A stretch of 64,000 nucleotides of DNA from Actinomadura physcomitrii (lineage in GTDB: Bacteria; Actinomycetota; Actinomycetes; Streptosporangiales; Streptosporangiaceae). Location: the NCBI RefSeq assembly GCF_008923205.2, contig NZ_WBMS02000015.1, forward strand, positions 139,891-203,890, written 5' to 3'. Position numbers and translations under genes: made by a program. Below, one piece after another: positions 45,222-53,112 of this stretch. The notes below the pieces were generated by a model that saw only the letters and a program-made list of their open reading frames with translations, made no database searches and was not told the origin of the DNA. Positions within the stretch are counted from its first letter, which is position 1. Every line of letters begins with the position of its first letter.

Positions 45222-46256
45222 ATGGCCACGAAGAACACCGCCGCCAACACCGCCGCCAACACCGCCGCCACGGGTACGGATGGGAAGGGCGCCATTGGCG
45301 CGGAGGGGCCCGTGGACGGTGCCGCCGGTGTGTCGGGCGGGGCGCGTCCGGTGGGGGCGGCTGGCGCGGTGTGGGGCGCGCTGACGGGTAACCCGGGTGC
45401 GACGGTGGCGGGGATCGCGGCGGCGGCGGGTGTCAGCCGCGCGACGGTGTCCCGGACGCTGACCGCGCTGGAGGCTGACGGGCGCGCCGTCCGGACGTCC
45501 GGCGGGCGCGACGGCGGGAAGCGCCTGCCGGACACCTGGCACGCCACCCCCGACACCGTCACCCCCGACACCGGTGACGCGACGACCGGTGACGCCGTGA
45601 CCGCGACCACAGGCGCCGGTGAGGCCGGTACGGCGCCGACCGGCCCCGCGTCGGACGCGCCCGCCGACGGGTCGGAGGGGGGCACGTCCGGCCCGGCGAA
45701 CGTCGCCGACGGCACCGTCACCGAGGAGGCGACCGGTACGGACCCGACCGGCACCGGGGACGCGAACGGCGCGGACGCGAACGGCGCCGAGGACGGGGAC
45801 GGGGGTGCGGGGTTGGATCCGGTGGCGGTGGCCGAGGCGCGGGACGCGCTGACGGCGTTGCGCGACGGGATTACGGCGGCGCTGACGGCGCTGGAGGCCG
45901 GGGACGGCGACACGGCGTTGGCGGCGGCGGAGGGTGCCTACAGCGGGTCGGGGTTGGTGCGGCGGTTGGTGCGGGCGGCGGCGCGGGGGCCGGTGCGGAC
46001 GGCGTCGGGGCGGGTGAGGTCGCAGCCGGGGGCGATGCGCGCGAAGGTCGCCGCGCACCTGACCGCGCACCCGGGCGCGGCGTTCACGCCGCATGAGGTG
46101 GCGAAGGTGATCGGTCATTCGGCGGGCGCGGTGTCCAACGCCCTGGACCGGCTCGCCGAGGCCGGTGACGCCGAGCTGGTGTGCGAACGGCCCCGCCGGT
46201 TCACCACCACCCACCGCGCCATCGCGCGCGCCACCAACGCCCCCGCCGCGCACTGA
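45222..46256 (+). CDS. Winged-helix protein with two wHTH regions
   Basis: From ATG 45222 (GGGAG five bases upstream) the product has 344 residues. An N-terminal wHTH spans about 44-95 (VAGIAAAAGVSRATVSRTL). A low-complexity Thr/Gly/Asp/Ala linker follows, then a helix and a C-terminal wHTH (about 265-330; FTPHEVAKVIGHSAGAVSN) closely like the N-terminal domain of the next gene. It likely regulates or partners the MoxR/VWA pair. The frame is open from 45126, but SD evidence favours 45222. Confidence 0.7.
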   Translation: MATKNTAANTAANTAATGTDGKGAIGAEGPVDGAAGVSGGARPVGAAGAVWGALTGNPGATVAGIAAAAGVSRATVSRTLTALEADGRAVRTSGGRDGGKRLPDTWHATPDTVTPDTGDATTGDAVTATTGAGEAGTAPTGPASDAPADGSEGGTSGPANVADGTVTEEATGTDPTGTGDANGADANGAEDGDGGAGLDPVAVAEARDALTALRDGITAALTALEAGDGDTALAAAEGAYSGSGLVRRLVRAAARGPVRTASGRVRSQPGAMRAKVAAHLTAHPGAAFTPHEVAKVIGHSAGAVSNALDRLAEAGDAELVCERPRRFTTTHRAIARATNAPAAH

Positions 46257-46351
46257 CCGCGCGCCCGGACCGCAGCGACTGCCATCCGGGGCGGGCTCCC
46301 TACCGCCCGCCCCCGGCACCACCGACCACCTCGTACCGCCGGAGGCATGTG

Positions 46352-47641
46352 ATGACCAACGTTCCCACCACCGAGACCGCCACCGCCGCGACCACCACCG
46401 CCGCGCCGACCGTGAGCACCGCGACCGGCACAGGTGCACCGACCACCGGTACCGCGCCCGCCGCCGTTCCGGTGCCGGGTGGGCGCCTGGGGCAGGGCGA
46501 GTTGCGGCGCCGGGTCGCGACCGTGCTGGCCGACCGTCCGGGGAACCTGTTTAGCCCGGGTGAGATCGCCAAAGAGCTCGGCCGGTCGGCGGGTGCGGTC
46601 GCCAACGCCCTGGCGACCCTGACCGGCCGGGGTCAGGCCGAGCAGGTGTCGGGGCGCCCACGCCGCTACCGTGCCACCCCCACCACAGTTGACGCCACCA
46701 AAGGCAGTGGCGGCGCGGGCGCCGCCCGTGCGGTGCGCCGTAGTGCACCGGCGGCGCCCGCCGCCCCGCCGTCCGGCACCACCCCCGCACCCGCCACCGG
46801 TCCGGCGGCGGGTGCGGGTGCCGGGAAGGCGGCGGGGAAGGGCGTGAGTGGTCCGGTGGTGCGTCCGAACGGTCAGGCCTACCACCCGCGTGCGTTGGCG
46901 GACCTGCCCGACGTGGCGGCGCTTCGGCGGTTGCGTGAGGCGTCGATCGCGGCCCTGTTGTACGGGCCGCCCGGCACCGGGAAGACGTCCCTCGTTGAGG
47001 CGGCGTTCCCGGACCTGATCACGGTCGCCGGGGACGGTGACACCGCCGTCGCCGATTTCATCGGCGAGTACACCCAGGCCCCGGGCGGCGGTTACGAGTT
47101 CGTCTACGGGCCGCTGGTCACGGCGATGACCGAGGGCCGGTGCCTGTTCATCGACGACGCGACGTTGATCTCGCCGAAGGTGCTGGCGGTGGTGTATCCG
47201 GCGATGGACGGGCGCCGCCAGATCACCGTGAAGGCCCATAAAGGCGAGACGATCACAGCAGCCGAGGGGTTCTACGTGGTCGCCGGACACAACCCGGGCG
47301 TGCACGGCGCCGTCCTCACCGAGGCACTCGCCTCACGGTTCGCCGCACAGATCCAGGTGTCCACCGACTACGACCTCGCCACCACGCTGAAGATCGAACC
47401 GCGCGCGATCCGGATCGCCCGCAACCTTGCCCGCCGTCAGGCCTCCGGCGAGATTGGTTGGGCGCCGCAACTGCGCGAACTGATCGCCTTCCAGAAGATG
47501 ACCAAGGTCCTCGGACCCGACGCGGCGGTCGCGAACCTGGTCGGCATCGCGCCCGAAGAAGACCGGGACATGGTCGCCGAGGTCATCAGTTCCGTCTACG
47601 GACGCGCCGTCACACCGCTGGCCCTCGGCCGCCAACTCTGA
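46352..47641 (+). CDS. MoxR-like AAA+ ATPase with N-terminal winged helix
   Basis: From ATG 46352 (GGAGG six bases upstream) the product has 429 residues. The wHTH lies at about 48-108 (LFSPGEIAKELGRSAGAVA), a Pro/Ala/Gly linker at 115-170, and the AAA+ core has Walker A GPPGTGKTS at 205-213, Walker B CLFIDDA at 264-270 and the sensor-like VVAGHNPG. MoxR ATPases act as chaperones with VWA partners, for instance to load metal or remodel complexes; the following gene is such a partner. Fusion to a wHTH is unusual for a MoxR protein. Confidence 0.82.
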   Translation: MTNVPTTETATAATTTAAPTVSTATGTGAPTTGTAPAAVPVPGGRLGQGELRRRVATVLADRPGNLFSPGEIAKELGRSAGAVANALATLTGRGQAEQVSGRPRRYRATPTTVDATKGSGGAGAARAVRRSAPAAPAAPPSGTTPAPATGPAAGAGAGKAAGKGVSGPVVRPNGQAYHPRALADLPDVAALRRLREASIAALLYGPPGTGKTSLVEAAFPDLITVAGDGDTAVADFIGEYTQAPGGGYEFVYGPLVTAMTEGRCLFIDDATLISPKVLAVVYPAMDGRRQITVKAHKGETITAAEGFYVVAGHNPGVHGAVLTEALASRFAAQIQVSTDYDLATTLKIEPRAIRIARNLARRQASGEIGWAPQLRELIAFQKMTKVLGPDAAVANLVGIAPEEDRDMVAEVISSVYGRAVTPLALGRQL

Positions 47642-47708
47642 CCCGCGCCACCGCATACCTGCACATCCGGTGCCCGTCCGGGCGCCGTCACCACCCATCG
47701 GGGGAATC

Positions 47709-49721
47709 ATGACCGCGCACATCGTCACTGCACCCGCACCCGCCACCGGTCCGACCGGCACCACTACCGGCACCGCGCCCGCTTCGGGAACAGCACCGGC
47801 GCCCGCCGTCATAGCGCCCACGCCCGCCGCTGTCGCGGGTGCCGGGTTGGGTGGGGCGTGGCTGCCGCTGTCGGCGGCGTTCACCGACGCCGTCGCCGAC
47901 CTCACCGACCGCGAAGACCTCACCGTGCAATGTGCGCCGGGTCTGGGACAGGGCGCGCCGGGGTGCTTCGTGCCCGCACTGGCCACCATCGAACTCGACG
48001 GCACCCACCTCGGCCACAGGCCCGACACCTGCGACCCCACCCGCCCCGCCGACCGGCACCGCTACCCGATCCTGTGGGGCGTACTGGTCCACGAAGCCGC
48101 ACACGCCACCCACACCCGCTGGGAACCACCAACCGGCGCACCCGCCGCCGTCTTCGACGCGGCTCTCGCCTTGGAAGAGTCCCGGATCGAGGCGGCGCAG
48201 GTGCGGCGCCGCCCCGCCGACCGGTCCTGGCTGCGCGCCGCCGCCAGCAGCCTCATCCTCGCCGACTTCTTCACCCCCACCACCAGCACGCACACGGCCA
48301 CCGCAGCGACCGCACCCGCCACCGTCCCGCACGGTGCGTCCGGTGCGTCGGCGACACCGGCGACCGCGCCCGGTAGCGGCGCCGGTGCCAGCGGGACCGG
48401 TAGCGGCGCGTCCGGCGCCGTAGCGTCCGGCACCGTGGCGGGTGCGGCGGTCACCACACCCGGCGCGGCAATGACGCCGTGGAACGCCGGACGCGCCGCC
48501 GCGCTGCTGCTGGCCCGCACCGACGCCGGAATCCTCACCCTCGCCGAAACCGCGCCGCTGCGCGAGGTCGTGGTCGGGGTGCTGGGTGAGTCACGGTTGA
48601 GCGCGCTGTCGGCGCTGTGGCACATCGCCCATACCACCGGCGACACCGACGGCGAGGCGATGCTGGAACTCGGGCGGCGGTGGTGCCGGATCATCGGCGC
48701 CCGCCCCGATCACCCCGCACCCGTCCCACAGCCCGGCACCCCCGGCGCCTCCGGCGACCCGTCCCCTCTGGTCAAGGCGGTCGGTGAGACCCTGATCGCG
48801 GTGCACGCCTCTTCCGACACCCGCGCCACCGCACCCGGCACCCCCGGCGCCTCGAGCACCGCTGCCAACAAGGGAGAAGAACGCCGGCGAGAGAAGAAGG
48901 CGCGGGAAGAGGCACAGCGGGCGGCGCGGCGCGTGTTCGCGCCCAGCACCACCCCCACCACCGCCCGGCGCGGGCCCACCGCGATCACCAGCACCCGGAC
49001 GCCGGAACCGGCCGAGCAGGCCGCTGCGCGCCGGTTGGCGCGGCAGTTGCGGTCCGCCGCGCACCGCGACCGCGTCACCACCCGCACCACCTCGGCCACC
49101 CCGCCCGGACGCCTCAGCATGCGGGGCGCCCTGGCCGCCGACGCCCAACGCGCCGCCGGAACCACCCCCACCGCCGAACCGTTCACCCAGACCATCCGCC
49201 GCCACGTGCCCGCGCCGCCGCTACGCATCGGCATCGCCTGCGACGTCTCCGGGTCCATGAACGAGTTCGCCCGGCCGGTCGCTTCGGCCGCGTGGATCAT
49301 CGCCCGCGCCGCCGGACACGTCCCCGACGCCGTCTCCGCGTCGGTCATCTTCGGCGCATGGGTGCGGGCCCTCACCCACCCCGGACAGACACCCGCTCAG
49401 GTCCCGGTATTCGCAGCCAACGACCCGTGCGAGGACTTCACCACCGCCGTTGACGCCCTCGACGCCGCCCTCGATCTGACCCGCCCCGGCGCCGCCCGCC
49501 TCCTCGTGGTCGTCTCCGACGGCCGGTTCAAAGACCCGCACCCCACGCTCGGCCAGCAGCGCCTCGACCGGCTCACCGCGTCGGGATGCGCGGTGTTGTG
49601 GCTGGCGCCCCACTCGCACGCCACCGTCCTGAACGGCGCCCACCCCATCACCCTCACCGACCCCGCACAAACGGCCGACACCATCGGCGCCGCTGCCACC
49701 CGCGCCCTCCGCAACGCATGA
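47709..49721 (+). CDS. DUF2201-like metallopeptidase/VWA protein, partner of the MoxR ATPase
   Basis: The 670-residue protein has a zinc-type motif HEAAH at 128-132 (LWGVLVHEAAHATHTRW) and a later acidic EESRIEAAQ that may supply a further ligand, then a low-complexity Thr/Ala/Gly/Ser region, then a VWA domain near 505-665 with MIDAS CDVSGSM and a VVVSDGRF strand. This combination resembles DUF2201 (metallopeptidase plus VWA-like) proteins that pair with MoxR ATPases. Starts at ATG 47709, 68 bases after the MoxR stop. Confidence 0.8.
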   Translation: MTAHIVTAPAPATGPTGTTTGTAPASGTAPAPAVIAPTPAAVAGAGLGGAWLPLSAAFTDAVADLTDREDLTVQCAPGLGQGAPGCFVPALATIELDGTHLGHRPDTCDPTRPADRHRYPILWGVLVHEAAHATHTRWEPPTGAPAAVFDAALALEESRIEAAQVRRRPADRSWLRAAASSLILADFFTPTTSTHTATAATAPATVPHGASGASATPATAPGSGAGASGTGSGASGAVASGTVAGAAVTTPGAAMTPWNAGRAAALLLARTDAGILTLAETAPLREVVVGVLGESRLSALSALWHIAHTTGDTDGEAMLELGRRWCRIIGARPDHPAPVPQPGTPGASGDPSPLVKAVGETLIAVHASSDTRATAPGTPGASSTAANKGEERRREKKAREEAQRAARRVFAPSTTPTTARRGPTAITSTRTPEPAEQAAARRLARQLRSAAHRDRVTTRTTSATPPGRLSMRGALAADAQRAAGTTPTAEPFTQTIRRHVPAPPLRIGIACDVSGSMNEFARPVASAAWIIARAAGHVPDAVSASVIFGAWVRALTHPGQTPAQVPVFAANDPCEDFTTAVDALDAALDLTRPGAARLLVVVSDGRFKDPHPTLGQQRLDRLTASGCAVLWLAPHSHATVLNGAHPITLTDPAQTADTIGAAATRALRNA

Positions 49722-49724
49722 CCG

Positions 49725-49761
49725 CGTCCGACCTGGGCCCCGCCGGGGCCCAGGTCGGACG
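49725..49761. terminator. Perfect 17-bp-stem hairpin after the VWA gene
   Basis: Arms of 17 bases pair exactly around the 3-base loop GCC, starting four bases after the VWA stop codon. With no T-run it is a high-GC style terminator. It separates the triad from the next gene. Confidence 0.7.
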
Positions 49762-50086
49762 GCCCGGCGGGCCGACCGCACGCGGAGCCGGACATGGTCC
49801 CGCCGCGCGCAACCGCCGTTCCCGCCGTACGACCGCGCCACCACAGAGAAGCCCGGTCCATTGCCATGGGAACAGCGCGATACAACGCTCCGCGGACCCG
49901 AACCGGCCAGGTCCGGAGGCGGCCGGACGGGCCCGGCACGCGGCCCCCGGGCCACGTCCCGCGCCGCCCACCAGCCAACTGCCAAAGTCTCGCCGAGGGT
50001 GCGCTCTTCGAGATCACCCATCTCTTCTACGCACGACACCACCGATGCCTGGGGCGTATTGCCCCTCGTACCGAAAGGACCGATCC
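49762..50086. other. Intergenic region after the triad
   Basis: About 325 bases with no convincing gene. An AAAGGA element lies before the next GTG start at 50087. Short open frames here show no protein-like character. Confidence 0.4.
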
Positions 50087-50494
50087 GTGAACCGCAACGC
50101 GCATGCCGTACCGGCCGAGCCCGCCCACCCCTGGCTGATCCAGGAGTTGTGCGGCCTCATCGACATCACCGCCGAACTGGACGCCAACCCCCGGGACCGC
50201 TATGCGGTCACCCAGAAGCTGATCAAGGCGGCCTACCGAGTGGCTGCCGCGACCGAACCCGTCCTGGACCGGGACGCCGCGCTCATCACCGCGCTACGCG
50301 AGGCCGCCACCGCCCGGCCTGCCGCGTCGGATGCCTGCCCTGACTGCCGCATCGTCGAGTGGTGCGGTCGCCACGCCGTCGGTCTGGACGTCGCCGACAC
50401 CTACAACGACCTCGGCCGTGCCCTCTACGGCCCCGTCTACGACCAGGAACACTCCACCCGGACCATCGAGGAAGGCAGGGCTCACCGCCCATGA
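50087..50494 (+). CDS. Hypothetical protein with Cys/His cluster
   Basis: From GTG 50087, preceded by AAAGGA at good spacing, the product has 135 residues. It is mostly helical, with a CPDCRIVEWCGRH cluster near residues 84-96 that could bind a metal. No family is recognised. It is preceded by the hairpin-terminated triad and is convergent with the DUF2637 gene. Confidence 0.6.
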   Translation: MNRNAHAVPAEPAHPWLIQELCGLIDITAELDANPRDRYAVTQKLIKAAYRVAAATEPVLDRDAALITALREAATARPAASDACPDCRIVEWCGRHAVGLDVADTYNDLGRALYGPVYDQEHSTRTIEEGRAHRP

Positions 50495-50555
50495 CTCGAT
50501 GGCAGCACGGCAAGCAGTGGGTCCGGGCCGGCCGGAGGGCAAGGTCAGCCAGAGG

Positions 50556-51239
50556 TCAAAGTGCGTCGGGGCGCGGCTGGTTCTCGGCGCTGATGATCTG
50601 CTTGACCTTGCGGCGGTCGAGGCCGTGTTTGTCGGCCAGGTAGCGCTGCGAGAGCGGGCGGCCGGGCCCGTTGAGGCTCGCGCGGTACTCGGCCAGCACC
50701 GCCTGCTCCACGGTCTGCTCCACCGCAGTGCGCGCGGAGTCTGGCCGCACCAGAGTGGTGCACCGGTGAGGCTCAGCACCGGTCCGGGGCTGTATCGCGT
50801 TGCGGATGAGGGTCATCAGCAACTCGAAGGAGCCGATCAGGGCGAGGGCGGGCCATGCGCTGACCAGGGCGCCGATGACGCCGTGAGCGGCGCCGTGCGC
50901 CACGTTGGCGCCGACGGTCGCCACGATGCCCGCTGCCAGGCTCCATCGGGCCAGCGCCGGTACGGGACGGCTGCGTCGCCCGGCGTCCAAGACGACCATC
51001 GACGCGGCCCAGATCAGGCCGTCCACGGTGACGGGGACCAGCCGTGCCGTCAGGCCCTTCTCGCCGTGGGAGCGGGTGAGTTCGAGGATGTGCGCATAGG
51101 AGATGGTTGCGGCGACACCGGCCACAACGATCACGGCGAGGGCGGTGGTGGCCTGGGCGAGACGATCCGGCCACGCTGCCGCCTGCCGAGCCTCTCCGGT
51201 TCGGTGGAGCCAGCCGTTCTGCGGGTTCTCTTCGCTCAT
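50556..51239 (-). CDS. DUF2637 membrane protein
   Basis: The 227-residue protein has four to five hydrophobic helices: ATTALAVIVVAGVAATISYA, DGLIWAASMVVL, SLAAGIVATVGANVAHGAA and WPALALIGSFELLMTLI, then a cytoplasmic tail. The DUF2637 (SpdB-like) family is a hallmark of actinomycete conjugative plasmids and AICEs. It ends the leftward transfer operon, four bases overlapping the next upstream gene. Confidence 0.85.
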   Translation of the reverse strand: MSEENPQNGWLHRTGEARQAAAWPDRLAQATTALAVIVVAGVAATISYAHILELTRSHGEKGLTARLVPVTVDGLIWAASMVVLDAGRRSRPVPALARWSLAAGIVATVGANVAHGAAHGVIGALVSAWPALALIGSFELLMTLIRNAIQPRTGAEPHRCTTLVRPDSARTAVEQTVEQAVLAEYRASLNGPGRPLSQRYLADKHGLDRRKVKQIISAENQPRPDAL

Positions 51240-52192
51240 GCGCGGGGCGCCGCGGGTCGGGTGAAGCCGAGGAGGCTAGGGCGGGTGTAGGGCTGGATCT
51301 GTACGACGGTGCCGGCGTGGGGTGCGGCGATCATTCTTCCGCCGCCGATGACCAGGCCGACGTGTCCGGGGTTGGTTGTGGAGGTGCCGGGCCCGGAGTT
51401 GAAGAACACAAGGTCGCCGGGCTGCTCTCGGCCTTTGGTGATGTGGTGGCCGTGGCGCCATTGGTCGCCGGTGACGCGTGGAATTGTGACTCCGGCGGCC
51501 TTGTAGGCGGCGTAGACCAGGCCGGAGCAGTCGAAGGCGCGGGGCCCATCGGCGCCCCACACGTAGGGCTTCCCGAGTTGCGCGCGGGCGAACGCGATCG
51601 CGGCGGCGGCCGCTTTCCCCAGCGGCGCGGTGGTGAAGGCCCCGGCGCCTCTGCAGCCGTCTTCTACCGAGTCGCCTCCGGACGCTGCGTAGGCGCGGGC
51701 TTGGCGCAAGACGAGATCGACGTACTGGTCGGAGTGGTTGTACTGGAAGAGCGCGGCGCGGATCTTGCCGGGTGCGCCGTTGTGTTTGAGGTAGCGGGCG
51801 GCGGCGGGGATCGCGTCGGCGGGGTCGTAGATGTTCGTGTGCCCGTCATGGTCGCCGTCAACGCCGAACGCCTTCCAGGTGCCGGCGAGGAACTGCATAG
51901 GGCCTGCGGCGCCGGCGGAGTTGGTGCCGGTGCGGATGCCCGAGCCGGGGCCGCGCCCGTGGTCGGACTCGACCTTCCCGACAGCGGCCAGCACATTCCA
52001 GCCGACCCCGTACTCGGCTCCGGCTTTACGGTAGAGCGCCATATATGCGGGCGGGATCTTGGTACTGGTCTTGCTCGGTGAGGGTTGGCAGGCGGCCTCG
52101 CCGGTGGAGCCGGGCATGACGGCGCTGATCACCGCGACGAGCACGGCCATCAGTGCCACGACGCCGACGACCGCTCCGACGATCAGCGGCAT
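51236..52192 (-). CDS. Lytic transglycosylase-NlpC/P60 cell-wall hydrolase (VirB1-like)
   Basis: From ATG 52192 the product has 318 residues. One N-terminal membrane helix (PLIVGAVVGVVALMAVLVAV) anchors it. A transglycosylase SLT domain follows, with the catalytic Glu in VGKVESDHG (Glu75) and the GPMQFLAGTW motif. An NlpC/P60 peptidase domain ends it: Cys in AFDCSGLVYAAY and His in PGHVGLVIGG. This is the two-domain muramidase typical of Gram-positive T4SSs, cutting peptidoglycan for the transfer channel. The frame is open upstream over the replication-relaxation gene; that is a shadow. Confidence 0.9.
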   Translation of the reverse strand: MPLIVGAVVGVVALMAVLVAVISAVMPGSTGEAACQPSPSKTSTKIPPAYMALYRKAGAEYGVGWNVLAAVGKVESDHGRGPGSGIRTGTNSAGAAGPMQFLAGTWKAFGVDGDHDGHTNIYDPADAIPAAARYLKHNGAPGKIRAALFQYNHSDQYVDLVLRQARAYAASGGDSVEDGCRGAGAFTTAPLGKAAAAAIAFARAQLGKPYVWGADGPRAFDCSGLVYAAYKAAGVTIPRVTGDQWRHGHHITKGREQPGDLVFFNSGPGTSTTNPGHVGLVIGGGRMIAAPHAGTVVQIQPYTRPSLLGFTRPAAPRA

Positions 52193-53112
52193 CAGGAGCC
52201 CGCCGAATCTCGGTGGTGATCGTGCCTGGGCACGGTCGCCCAGACGTGCGCGAGGTCGCTGAGCCGGTGTCGAGGGCCGGTGGCGCCGGCGGATTGCCAG
52301 ACGGGTCCGGCGGGTCCGTCGGGCGAGGTAGCGGGTGTGTGGACGGCGGTGGCGACCGGGATCTCGGGTGTGCCGAGGAGTCGGCGCAGGTTGGCTTCCC
52401 GCTTGGCGGACGGCAGCCAGAACAGGACAGGAGTGGTGGTGCCAGTGGCTTCGGCGAGGTCGGCATAGCCGCCGAGTTTCGCGATGACACGGGCGAGGGG
52501 CTCGGTGCCGGTGTCGTGTTCGAGGAAGAAGTCGAGCGTGCTCGATGAGCCGTCGGTGCGGAGCGTTGTCCAGCGGCCGAAGGCGTCGGGGTGGGCGAGA
52601 TCGCCCCACAGAGCCGCACAGCGAGACTCCGACCACCACTGCTCAACGGCGCCGCCTTGGCGTCGGGCGCAAACGTGCAGTGCGACGAAGAACTCGTTCA
52701 CGCCGACCTGGTGCGCGAGCCGGGGCGAGACGGCGATTGCCGTGGCGGTGTCTTGCCGGTAGCCGAACTCGGTGATGCTTCGGCCCTGCTCGACCGCCAG
52801 GACGTGCGCGCCGGCCGGGCCGAGGATCCAGTGCCACGGTTTGGAGCCGACGGGCGTCCACGGACGGAACCGCAAGAGAGCATGGTGTCGGTGTAGGTGG
52901 TTGAGCCGTTGCCGGGCCCGTTCCGGTGTGGGAAAGAACAGTCGGGTGAGTTGTCCAGTGGTCAGGACGCGGTGTTCCCAGACCAGGGCGAGCAGATCCC
53001 GGTCGCGGGCGGTCAGCCGATAGACCAGGTCCGCGATCACGTCGGCGGACAGACGAGGTGCGCGGATTTGGGAACCACGCAGCCGAGTATCGGTCGTGCG
53101 CCGTCGGGTCAT
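52192..53112 (-). CDS. Replication-relaxation family protein
   Basis: The 306-residue protein has an N-terminal winged helix (ARDRDLLALVWEHRVLTTGQ, then LTRLFFPTPERARQRLNHL) followed by an alpha/beta domain with DFFLEHDTGTEPLARV, the conserved core of the replication-relaxation family. Such proteins may act as relaxase-like or transfer-initiation proteins in actinobacterial plasmids. It overlaps both neighbours by four bases or less. Confidence 0.82.
   Translation of the reverse strand: MTRRRTTDTRLRGSQIRAPRLSADVIADLVYRLTARDRDLLALVWEHRVLTTGQLTRLFFPTPERARQRLNHLHRHHALLRFRPWTPVGSKPWHWILGPAGAHVLAVEQGRSITEFGYRQDTATAIAVSPRLAHQVGVNEFFVALHVCARRQGGAVEQWWSESRCAALWGDLAHPDAFGRWTTLRTDGSSSTLDFFLEHDTGTEPLARVIAKLGGYADLAEATGTTTPVLFWLPSAKREANLRRLLGTPEIPVATAVHTPATSPDGPAGPVWQSAGATGPRHRLSDLAHVWATVPRHDHHRDSAGS

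Noticed and set aside
44703-46439. 578-codon minus-strand frame
   Set aside because: It is extremely Arg-rich and antisense to the winged-helix gene; no domain or SD.
51236-52639. 467-codon frame over the muramidase and replication-relaxation genes
   Set aside because: First 149 codons are Arg-rich shadow of the replication-relaxation gene; ATG 52192 begins the membrane helix.
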